Positions 18,058 through 24,869 of a stretch of DNA of 64,000 nt are shown piece after piece. The position numbers and the translations under genes were made by a program. A model generated the notes under the pieces. That model did not search any database, was not told the origin of the DNA, and worked only from the letters and a program-made list of their open reading frames with translations. The stretch comes from Luteitalea sp. Its GTDB lineage: Bacteria; Acidobacteriota; Vicinamibacteria; Vicinamibacterales; Vicinamibacteraceae. The DNA lies in assembly GCA_009377495.1 (NCBI GenBank), contig WHTZ01000003.1:62001-126000 (forward strand), given 5' to 3'. Numbering within the stretch: the stretch's first letter is position 1; each line of letters begins with the position of its first letter.

Positions 18058-18663
18058 GTGGTCACACACGCCCCTGTTCCCGCCGGTGAGTACGTGCCGA
18101 CCGCCGATCAGCGTCTCGTGACCTACGGCGTGCCCTGGTCGCACTACGAGGTCCAGCTCGCCCTGCGCGGCGACGCTGCCGGCCCGCGCATGGCGTATCT
18201 GGAAGGAGCGCTCGAGATCATGAGCCCGTCGAAGGACCACGAGCGCATCAAATCCTATATCGGTTGCCTCGTCCAGACATATGCGCTGGAGCGCGGTATC
18301 GACTTCTCGCCTTACGGAAGCTGGACGCTCAAGAGCGCTCCCAAAGAGAGCGGCGTAGAGCCGGACGAGTGCTACATCGTAGGCAGCGACCAGAGCAAGG
18401 AAGTACCGGACCTGGCGATCGAGGTCGTGTGGACCAGCGGTGGCATCGACAAGCTGGAGATCTCCCGTCGTCTCGGTATCGGCGAGGTCTGGGTCTGGAA
18501 GAAGGGACGGATCGAGATCCATTTGCTGAATCAGGGCAGCTACGAGCACGCGGGTCAAAGTCGGCTCTTCCCCGGCCTCGACGTCGACTTCCTCTGCTCG
18601 TTCCTCGACCACCCCACGGCGTCGCAGGCCGTGCGGGCGCTTCGCGAGGCGCTCCGCGGCTGA
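18058..18663 (+). CDS. Uma2-family (DUF820) putative PD-(D/E)XK nuclease
   Basis: 201 aa from GTG at 18058. Uma2 proteins adopt a restriction-endonuclease-like fold and are common in cyanobacteria and soil bacteria, often in many copies; their role is unsettled. Features seen are YLEGALEIMSPSKDHERI near residue 50, the catalytic-type motif PDLAIEVVWTSGGIDKLE at about 120-137 with Asp and Glu followed by Lys, and GIGEVWVWKKGRIEIHLL. The length is typical. It stands alone, 73 nt after the DesR-type gene and convergent with the redoxin gene, separated by a short repeat. Confidence 0.88.
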   Translation: MVTHAPVPAGEYVPTADQRLVTYGVPWSHYEVQLALRGDAAGPRMAYLEGALEIMSPSKDHERIKSYIGCLVQTYALERGIDFSPYGSWTLKSAPKESGVEPDECYIVGSDQSKEVPDLAIEVVWTSGGIDKLEISRRLGIGEVWVWKKGRIEIHLLNQGSYEHAGQSRLFPGLDVDFLCSFLDHPTASQAVRALREALRG

Positions 18664-18664
18664 G

Positions 18665-18688
18665 CCCCTTTACCCCTTTACCCCTTCA
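18665..18688. repeat. Three tandem CCCCTTTA units
   Basis: Three 8-bp units (the third is CCCCTTCA) fill the short gap between the convergent Uma2 and redoxin genes. On the minus strand this is a G-rich run with three G4 tracts. It may form part of a bidirectional terminator region; no stem-loop is evident. Confidence 0.6.
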
Positions 18689-19747
18689 CTTCCGATCCAG
18701 TGCCGCCAGCGTGAACGACCACGATATAGGGATGGAGGCCGGGCGATAGCAGACCTTGTCGTCGCACGCTTGGTAGTCGAGTTGCCCCTTGATGACGAGA
18801 GTCTCTTGATCCTTCAGCGCCGCCTGTGCCTCTTTCGAAGCGTCTAGCGCGATCTCCTGTGTGAGCCGAAACGGCTGTCCGTAGACAGGCGCATACTCGT
18901 CGAGCGGTTCGAAGTAGTAGATTTCTGACGGCGGATAGCTCACCGGCCTTGCCTTCACCTCGGGCGTCTCCGCCAGCGTCAGCGCGATGACCCTGTAGCC
19001 CTCGGCACCTGGCGCGTACACGTGCATCTTTGCCTTTGGCCGCACATCGAGGACGAGTGAGACATGTCTGCCCGGCACCAGCGTGGCGTCGCTCGCCCAG
19101 GCCTCGACATCGAGATGCTCGGTTGACGCGGTCGTCACGGGTCGCGACGGGGTACCGCCAAGCTTCACCAAAATGCTCGAGACGGTGTGCCGCTCCTGGT
19201 ATCGTTCCTCGAAAATTCGCTCGGTGACTTGACCGCTCGCGTCCAGCACCAGGGTCCCAGGGAAAGGAATGCCATAGTTGTCGTCTGAGGGCTCGATGGT
19301 AGTGTTCAGCAGCTCGTACGCCTTGATCGTCTTGGACCCAGGGTCGGAGAGCAGCGGGAACGTGATATTGCGTCGCTCGGCGAAGTCGGCGAGCACCTCA
19401 CGCGAGTCGTAGCTGATTGCCGCGAGACCCAGACCCTCTCGCCGAAGCTCCTCGACGCGGCTTTGCAGCTCCACGAGCTGCGTCTTGCAGTACGGTCACC
19501 AATCAGCGGAGCGCACGAAGACGAGCAATGCTCCTTTCGGTCCCAGAACCGACTTCAGTGTGAGCCTGTTCCCCGTCTGATCCACGAGGTTGAAGTCAGG
19601 TACCCGCTCGCCGACCTGCGGGCCGAGGCGTTGGATGTCTACCATTTGACTGGTGGAGCTCGGCTGTCCCAATCGAGCTTCAGATGAAGATGCCAGTAGA
19701 GCTGGCACACCGACCACGGTCAGGATGATGGCGGACCATCGTTGCAT
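18686..19747 (-). CDS. Probable selenoprotein: UxxC redoxin fused to a DsbD-alpha-like domain (in-frame UGA at 19496-19498)
   Basis: Read through one UGA, the reverse strand encodes 353 aa. Residues 1-25 are a signal peptide; about 45-180 form an AhpC/TSA-type peroxiredoxin-like domain; about 200-350 resemble the N-terminal domain of DsbD, including its cysteine pair in QACDDKVCYRP (Cys328, Cys333). The UGA is codon 84, in SADW-U-PYCKTQ, exactly where related redoxins carry the first Cys of a CxxC motif; Cys87 is the partner. Homology continues in the same frame on both sides without any shift. A hairpin suitable as a bacterial SECIS begins 14 nt after the UGA. A separate downstream start (GTG at 19474) would fall inside that hairpin loop and discard the active site. 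The selenocysteine machinery is not in this window, so the call depends on the rest of the genome. The alternative is a pseudogene. Confidence 0.85.
19465..19481 (-). promoter_or_regulatory. Bacterial SECIS-like hairpin downstream of the in-frame UGA
   Basis: In the mRNA, GCAGCUC and GAGCUGC pair perfectly (7 bp) around a GUG loop. The apical loop starts 21 nt after the UGA, and its first base is G. Known bacterial SECIS elements lie inside the coding region with an apical loop roughly 16-37 nt after the UGA and a guanosine among the first loop bases, so this one fits. It would recruit SelB with Sec-tRNA. Confidence 0.7.
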
Positions 19748-19909
19748 GATGAACTTGTCTCCCCCCTTGCACTATACTTGCTGGGCGCGTGCAGGACGCG
19801 TCCAGTCCGCGGTAAGGACCGCGCCCGCCTGTCATCGGGAACACCGCTCGAAGTTGGACCTCTTTCTGCCTGTCTTGCGGACACCAGGCGCTCATGAAGG
19901 AGGTCGTCC

Positions 19910-20310
19910 GTGCCATCTGCCAATCAACTGCCGGTACAACCGCTGCCAGACCGCCCGAATCAAGAACAACAGAAGAAGCGTGCCCGCGAACTGCTGAAGG
20001 CTGTCCGCGCCGGGGATCCCGAAGCGCTTCGCCGTTTCCGCGCTCGTCATCCCCGCTTGTCGCATCTTACGCCAGCCATGCTGGTCGGCATCAAGCTCAC
20101 GCTGGGCGACGCGCAACTCGTGATTGCTCGGGAGTACGGCTCGAGATGGCGAAGGTTCTCCTTGCGCGCGGCGCCGACCCAACGATTCAAGATGACCTCC
20201 ACCACGGCACGCCTGCCAGCTGGGCGGCACACTTCGACGCGACGGACACACGACAGTCCCTGCAGGCGCTGTCCCCGTTTTCCGAACCCTCGCTCGGATT
20301 AGAAGGATGA
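19910..20310 (+). pseudogene. Internally deleted and frameshifted ankyrin-repeat gene
   Basis: A strong AAGGAGG lies six bases before a GTG at 19910. The first 80 codons match the conserved N-terminus of acidobacterial ankyrin-repeat proteins: LPDRPNQEQQKKRARELL, RAGDPEALRRFRARHPRL and LGDAQLVIAREYG. Near 20140 the frame switches, and the next frame reads LEMAKVLLARGADPTIQDD and GTPASWAAHF, the usual last ankyrin repeat and C-terminus. The middle of the gene, normally several repeats, is missing, and the junction is out of frame. The most likely cause is deletion between two points of an intact gene. The relic overlaps the end of the M56 gene on the other strand. Confidence 0.75.
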
Positions 20311-21924
20311 GGGTGGGAGCGATCCCCGTGACACGTCCGCCTGCGTTTGCGGCTTGGAACCGATCCCCAGGCGGCGGCGGAACCAGCCGACGCTGCGTGC
20401 CGCGCCGACCTTGCCGAAGTCAACGAGCGCGCCCCCGACGCTCACCGCGTTCTCCGCCGTGGTCTTGGCGATCGCTGTCGCTGTGTCCGTCGCGGTCTTG
20501 CTCGTGCGCGTCGCGAGGGTCGGCAGACCAAGCCAGTGACGTGTTGCCTCCTCACGACGGTCGCGGGCGGGCGACCCAAGAATCGCCCCTACGCCGCGCG
20601 GCGAGGTTGCCACGCGGATTTCCCCGCCCGCTGGCGTAAGCGCCGAGCCATCGAAGGCCGTCGACCGTAGAGTTGCGAGGTTGTCCAGGCCCCTCGACTT
20701 CGCTCGGGGCAAGCGTCGCCCGGTCACGGATGTGCCGAGCGCCGGGATGCTCGTTGCGATGGCTGCCGTGCGCGCGCGTAACGTAGGCACGCCGAGCGCG
20801 ACTGGCGGCTTGGGAGAGGCAGGCCTCGGCTCTGCGTGGCCGCGTGGGGTACGGGCGACTTCTAGGAGGCCCGGCTGCACGCGCCCCGCGTCGAGCAACG
20901 TGAGGAGACCCGCTTCTCGCCGTGCCTTGTGGATGACGGCTTCCTCCGATGCTGGCGCGTCGACAAGATGGACCAGCACGGGGAGCTGGCGCAGCCCGAT
21001 GACGCTCGTCACCAACGCCGCCACCGTCGTCGCGTACGCCATCGGACGGATCCGTTGGACAGGTCGCGCCCCTGAGCGGAGGATACGTTCGACGCGGCGC
21101 AACAGATCACCCCGCCGCAGACCGGCACCCATCCCGAGTCCGCCCGCGCCAGGGACGAGTCCGCCTCCGTCAGCGACGAGCGTCATGCTGGCAATCGTCG
21201 CGAGGCACGAGGCGTACTCGTGCGGAGATTGTGTCCGGTGTACCACCCACTCGTCGGCGGCTGATTCGCGCTCGAAGCGAAGCGCCCGTCCGATCCACCA
21301 GATGGCAGGATGGAGCCCGCAAAATGTTTCGACGATGGCTTGGACGAGCTGCGTCCAGTCGTCGAATCGCTGTAGGTGCGCGTACTCGTGCAGGACGAGC
21401 TGATCGAGCTCGCGGTCGTCGAGGGCGTGCGCCAGGGAGGCGTTCACCGCGATCACGGGCGAGCCGAGCCCCAGCGCCGACGCAACTGCCACGTCTTCTG
21501 ACACGCACAGGCGTGCTGACCGGCCATTGCGTGCGGCGATCCAGGCGTTGAGCCGTTCTTCGCGTGCACTGCCCAGTGGCGAGCAGCGTGCCTTGACACG
21601 TCGGAGCTTGACGAAACCGTACGCCAGCGTCAGCAACCCGAGGAGCACGCCGCCAAGCCACACGCCTATCGCCACGCTGACGAGCGCGTCGTGCGGGATC
21701 GGTATGGCCAATCCGGTTGCCGTCCCGCCCGCCCGCAGATCCGCCACGCGTGGACCGGCCGATCGCAGGCCGAGCCACGAGACGGGCACCCCAAGGACCG
21801 CGAGCAGCGTCGCCCACCACACGAAGGTGCGCGTCGCAGCGCCGGGCCGCCAGAGGCGCAGCACGCCCGCAACCGCGAGGGTCAGGACGACGCCCTGCCA
21901 GACCCAGGTCGCCAAAAGGGACAT
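20299..21924 (-). CDS. BlaR1/M56-family membrane metallopeptidase
   Basis: 541 aa. Several N-terminal membrane helices (about 5-25, 32-52 and 80-105) precede the M56 peptidase domain with HEYAH at 179-183 (zinc His pair and catalytic Glu) and ESAADEWVV further on, typical of BlaR1/MecR1. A fourth helix lies near 290. The C-terminal 200 residues are low-complexity, rich in Ala, Arg and Thr, and lack a penicillin-binding sensor domain, so the signal differs from that of classical BlaR1. A short palindromic repeat (20689-20710) is inserted in frame in this tail. The partner BlaI-type repressor lies 51 nt upstream on the same strand. The usual mechanism is signal-induced cleavage of the repressor. 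Confidence 0.9.
   Translation of the reverse strand: MSLLATWVWQGVVLTLAVAGVLRLWRPGAATRTFVWWATLLAVLGVPVSWLGLRSAGPRVADLRAGGTATGLAIPIPHDALVSVAIGVWLGGVLLGLLTLAYGFVKLRRVKARCSPLGSAREERLNAWIAARNGRSARLCVSEDVAVASALGLGSPVIAVNASLAHALDDRELDQLVLHEYAHLQRFDDWTQLVQAIVETFCGLHPAIWWIGRALRFERESAADEWVVHRTQSPHEYASCLATIASMTLVADGGGLVPGAGGLGMGAGLRRGDLLRRVERILRSGARPVQRIRPMAYATTVAALVTSVIGLRQLPVLVHLVDAPASEEAVIHKARREAGLLTLLDAGRVQPGLLEVARTPRGHAEPRPASPKPPVALGVPTLRARTAAIATSIPALGTSVTGRRLPRAKSRGLDNLATLRSTAFDGSALTPAGGEIRVATSPRGVGAILGSPARDRREEATRHWLGLPTLATRTSKTATDTATAIAKTTAENAVSVGGALVDFGKVGAARSVGWFRRRLGIGSKPQTQADVSRGSLPPSSF
20689..20710. repeat. Dispersed 22-bp palindrome-ended repeat, copy 1 (inside the M56 gene)
   Basis: The repeat begins GCCCC and ends GGGGC and can fold on itself. 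It differs at one position from the copy at 22831-22852. Here it lies within the low-complexity tail of the M56 gene and is translated as part of LPRAKSRGLDN. Both copies read in the same direction on the plus strand. Confidence 0.65.
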
Positions 21925-21975
21925 TTGTGCGATCTCCGCCTCCCGTGACGCGATGGAACGGCGGCCGTCTTACCG

Positions 21976-22374
21976 CTATCGCGGCTCCCGTGTCACCTGC
22001 TTGATCAGTCGCTTCACTTCCGCCAGCTCACGCGCGTCCAGCTTCTCGCGCTCGAGGATGCTGAGCGCAAGAAGCCCGGGCTTGCCGTCGAAGAACTGGC
22101 GGAGCAGGCGGGCCACGGCGCCGCGCCGGGCGCGCTCGCGATCGACGAGCGGCACGTACACGAACGCGCGACCCTCCTTTTCGTGCCGAACGTGCCCCTT
22201 GTGCTCCAGAATGCGGAGCAGCGTTTGCACGGATTTGTACGATGGCCGATCGGCGTCGGGCAGGCCCGCCCACACGTCTCCCACCGTGGCGCGTCCCTCT
22301 AACCACAACACCCGCATCAAGCGCAGCTCACCGTCGGTGATGGTTTCCGATCGCTTCCGAGACACACGAGGCAC
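21976..22374 (-). CDS. BlaI/MecI-family transcriptional repressor
   Basis: 132 aa from GTG at 22374. The winged helix reads ITDGELRLMRVLWLEGRATV, SYKSVQTLLRILEHKGHV and EKEGRAFVYVPLVDRERAR, followed by a C-terminal dimerisation segment (VARLLRQFFDGKPGLLALSI). BlaI-type repressors bind as dimers to palindromic operators near their own promoter and are cleaved when the BlaR1 partner is activated. The M56 gene directly downstream completes the pair. An 18-bp inverted repeat upstream is a candidate operator. No beta-lactamase gene is adjacent; the divergent or downstream target is unclear. Confidence 0.93.
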   Translation of the reverse strand: MPRVSRKRSETITDGELRLMRVLWLEGRATVGDVWAGLPDADRPSYKSVQTLLRILEHKGHVRHEKEGRAFVYVPLVDRERARRGAVARLLRQFFDGKPGLLALSILEREKLDARELAEVKRLIKQVTREPR

Positions 22375-22387
22375 CCATTGTCTTAAT

Positions 22388-22405
22388 TCGTTAGGATGTT
22401 AACGA
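22388..22405. promoter_or_regulatory. Candidate BlaI-type operator
   Basis: A 6-bp inverted repeat with a 6-bp spacer, TCGTTA-N6-TAACGA, lies 13 bp upstream of the BlaI-family start codon. Position and symmetry suit autoregulation. The sequence differs from the TACA/TGTA core of staphylococcal operators, so the assignment is inferred from location. Confidence 0.4.
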
Positions 22406-22450
22406 CCTCCTGGTCCGACGTCAAGCACGCTCTTTGCCGCACAGGGAGAT

Positions 22451-24040
22451 TTACGGCTCTGGCTGTGTGGTCGCCGCGCCTTCGGGGAGCAGTCGCACGA
22501 GTCGATCGTCGTCAATCGCCGCAACCTCATGACCGCGATTACCTGTCAGGAAATAGATGGCCTCCTCCGGTCCGACCTCGACATTCGCGATGCGGCCAAA
22601 GCGGCCCTGGAGCAGGCGCTCGGTGCTTGCGACTCGTGTGGGGTCGCGGCGGTCGAATTGCACGCGCATCAGGTCCTGGCTCTCGAGCCCCGCGATGAGG
22701 AGATCGCCATGTAGGGACGCGATGCGGGTTCCGTCGTAGATCGCTGCACCAGATGACCCAAGGGCAGCCGGCCAGGCTACGACGGGCGCCATTGCGCCAG
22801 CACGTCCCCAGCGCCTTCGGCTCGGTGCCGGCCCCTCGACTCCGCTCGGGGCAGGCCCCTCATCACCGTAGTTGCCGCCGGGCTCGATGCGGTTGAGCTC
22901 GTCGCGGCCCGCGTCGACACGCTCGACCTCCCAGAGATCGTGGGTCGTCGGGTTCCAGTCGAAGCCGTGTGGCGTGTCGTGACCAAAGGAGTACACGGGT
23001 GATGGCTGCGGGTTGTCATCGGGCGTGGTGCCCTCGTCATTGAGCCGCAAGAGACTGCCGCTATACGCGGCGGGCGACGACGTGCGCTCGAGGCCGGCTC
23101 GACCAAAGGCCACGTACAACTTACGATCCGGCCCAAATCGCATCACCGCGTTGGCACCGGCGGGCGCGGCCGGCACCTCGTCAAGGAGAATGGCCCGCTC
23201 GCCCAGCACGCCATTCACCTCGCGAAACCGGCTGAGACGATAGCCCAGCGTACGACCAGCGCTCTCGGTTGTGTGGACCACATAAACGAATCGGTTCTGT
23301 GCGAAGTCGGGATGCAACGCGATGCCGAGCAACCCAGCATCACCCGTGGCCGCCACGTCTTCGAGCACGGTTGCGTTCAAGGGTCGGCCATCGTCGAACG
23401 CGAGCACTCGGCCCGACCGTTCGCCGACGAACAGCCGGCCATCTGATCCAACGGCGATCGCTGTGGGCCGGTCCAGGTTGGTGACAACCGTCTCTGCCAC
23501 TAAGCGCGTACCGTCAGGCAATGTGATCGCGACGTTGGCCTCGGTGCTCGCGTCCGCCTCGCGCGGTTCGGCCGGTTCGACATCGCTCGGTGTGTCACTT
23601 CGGCTCGGCACAGGTGCCTGGGCGTTGCTCGATGCGGCCCCTGTTGAGCTCACCAGCGTCACGTGCAGCGGTGCGGACCGCGCGCTTTCTGCCATGCGCC
23701 TGCGTCCGAGCCGAAGCGTCGCAAGCTCGAGGACGTGCGTACCCGGTGTCAATTGGGGGAGCGGTGCGTCGCACGCGTAGCCGCTTGGACCCGCAGCGTC
23801 CGCGCAGCGAACATCGGTCAGCTCGCGTTTGACGCCGTCGACATAGGCCACGTAGTGGAGCGCGGCAGGCTCGCTGGCGCTGCCCGTTTGCTGGTCCCAC
23901 CCTATCCGCTCGGTGCCGCGGACGATCGCAGTTTTACCAGGTTGCGCCTCGACGGAAGGGGCTAGCGACCCGTCGCACACTGCGGCTGTGACGCAGAGGA
24001 CAACGGGAACAAGGCGCCGGAGCAGCCCGCGTGACTCCAT
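22451..24040 (-). CDS. Exported glucose/sorbosone-dehydrogenase-like (PQQ-type sGDH fold) beta-propeller protein
   Basis: 529 aa. A signal peptide (RRLVPVVLCVTAAVCDGSLA) is followed by an Ig-like N-terminal region with a cysteine pair (DVRCADAAGPSGYACDA). From about residue 190 comes the sGDH/YliI propeller: LDRPTAIAVGSDGRLFVGER, AGLLGIALHPDFAQNRFVYV, NAVMRFGPDRKLYVAFGRAG, HGFDWNPTTHDLWEVERV and DELNRIEPGGNYG. These match the conserved blades of soluble aldose/sorbosone dehydrogenases acting in the periplasm, though PQQ binding cannot be proven. The short repeat at 22831-22852 inserts an extra EGPAPSGVEGPAPS stretch right after the GGNYGDEG motif, where family members usually continue without a gap. 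That may affect the active-site loop. Confidence 0.85.
   Translation of the reverse strand: MESRGLLRRLVPVVLCVTAAVCDGSLAPSVEAQPGKTAIVRGTERIGWDQQTGSASEPAALHYVAYVDGVKRELTDVRCADAAGPSGYACDAPLPQLTPGTHVLELATLRLGRRRMAESARSAPLHVTLVSSTGAASSNAQAPVPSRSDTPSDVEPAEPREADASTEANVAITLPDGTRLVAETVVTNLDRPTAIAVGSDGRLFVGERSGRVLAFDDGRPLNATVLEDVAATGDAGLLGIALHPDFAQNRFVYVVHTTESAGRTLGYRLSRFREVNGVLGERAILLDEVPAAPAGANAVMRFGPDRKLYVAFGRAGLERTSSPAAYSGSLLRLNDEGTTPDDNPQPSPVYSFGHDTPHGFDWNPTTHDLWEVERVDAGRDELNRIEPGGNYGDEGPAPSGVEGPAPSRRRWGRAGAMAPVVAWPAALGSSGAAIYDGTRIASLHGDLLIAGLESQDLMRVQFDRRDPTRVASTERLLQGRFGRIANVEVGPEEAIYFLTGNRGHEVAAIDDDRLVRLLPEGAATTQPEP
22831..22852. repeat. Dispersed 22-bp palindrome-ended repeat, copy 2 (inside the dehydrogenase gene)
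   Basis: This copy is identical to the one at 20689-20710 except at one base. It is read in frame on the minus strand as part of GPAPSGVEGPAPS, interrupting a conserved loop of the propeller. Flanking GGCCCCT/CCTGCC-like bases repeat around it, as if a small element had been inserted. Confidence 0.65.
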
Positions 24041-24258
24041 CTCCAGATGAGGTGCCGGGGGAGGACAACCGAATCAGACACGCGAGCGCGGAGCGCGCAC
24101 TCGCACCAAGCATTACCGGAACGCTCCGTTGGATTATACACAGCCGCCTGTCACGTCCCGTACAAAAATCGGGCATCCTTCAGGGAACTGAGAACGGCTC
24201 ATTTCCGTACTATCTGAGGGATGCCCAGTGTTTCAGCGTTAGACTTGCTCTAGACTGC

Positions 24259-24498
24259 CTAGACCTCGCACAACACCTGACACACTAGCTTGTCTGCCGT
24301 GCATTGGAGTTGGCACAGCAGGCCGCCAAAGGTGCTCTTGCAGAAATGGAGACAGACCTCTAACTGTTCCAAGCAGTGATCTCGACAGTCCGGTGGGCCG
24401 TAGCCTCCGTCGGCCGCCAAGGGCGTCACGAACAACATCCCTAGCAGCACTGCTAGTATCCCAAATCTCAACACAAGCTTCTTCATTCCAGGTTGCAT
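24259..24498 (-). CDS. Small exported cysteine-rich protein with four CX3C motifs
   Basis: 79 aa from ATG at 24498, supported by GGAGGAAGG just upstream; longer in-frame extensions lack such a site. The N-terminus is a good signal peptide (MKKLVLRFGILAVLLGMLFV, cleaved near PLAA). The mature part of about 50 residues has eight Cys in a regular order: CX3C-X6-CX3C-X8-CX3C-X6-CX3C. The unit CX3C-X6-CX3C is thus repeated twice, as in a helical hairpin stapled by two disulfides. No known family is recognised. It might be a secreted toxin-like or structural peptide, or a metal-binding protein. It diverges from the isomerase gene across a 351-nt spacer, with the same 14-bp motif near both starts. 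Confidence 0.75.
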   Translation of the reverse strand: MQPGMKKLVLRFGILAVLLGMLFVTPLAADGGYGPPDCRDHCLEQLEVCLHFCKSTFGGLLCQLQCTADKLVCQVLCEV

Positions 24499-24849
24499 TG
24501 TCCTTCCTCCAGAGTTAGCTAACGTGTGAACACGCCGTTTCTCGCAGAGCCTGTCGACCATGCGATGTCTACGTGCCGGGGGGAGCGGCTGGGATGAGCT
24601 ACACCCCCCTTGAGTATGTGTCCAGCGCTTGGCTGACAGGTCAGGCTCGTCAGCCAGCACCAGAGGAGCGGCCGAGACTCGCAACGCACCTCGGAGAGCA
24701 CTGAGATACCTTGTGGCCACGCCGATCCTGCCGGGCAGCGGGGGGGAGGGACACGCTACCGCCGTTGTTGTGGCGTCGCTCACTATACACAACGAACTCA
24801 CCATGTCAAGCTGGTCCATCGACGGTCAGTCGACCGTAAGGGAGTTAAC
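24499..24849. other. Divergent intergenic region, 351 bp
   Basis: This lies between the Cys-rich peptide gene (minus) and the isomerase gene (plus) and should hold both promoters. A 14-bp motif containing the perfect palindrome GTTAGCTAAC sits near each end. No reading frame with family similarity was found inside it. Confidence 0.6.
24514..24527. promoter_or_regulatory. Palindromic motif copy 1 (GTTAGCTAACGTGT)
   Basis: The 14 bp are identical to 24852-24865 and begin with the perfect 10-bp palindrome GTTAGCTAAC. It lies 16 bp upstream of the start of the Cys-rich peptide gene, overlapping its likely promoter or leader. A LacI-type operator is possible from the CG/GC-centred symmetry; this is inference. 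Confidence 0.45.
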
Positions 24850-24869
24850 GTGTTAGCTAACGTGTTAGC
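24846..24869. promoter_or_regulatory. 12-bp tandem repeat with palindrome at the isomerase start
   Basis: Two exact copies of TAACGTGTTAGC (24846-24857 and 24858-24869) create the palindrome GTTAGCTAAC at their junction (24852-24861). The GTG start at 24850 lies inside, so binding here would block both transcription and initiation. It could serve as a sugar-responsive operator together with the copy at 24514. Confidence 0.45.

Noticed and set aside
18686-19474. A separate gene starting at GTG 19474
   Set aside because: The start would lie in the hairpin loop and remove the first half of the redoxin domain; continuity across the UGA favours one selenoprotein gene.
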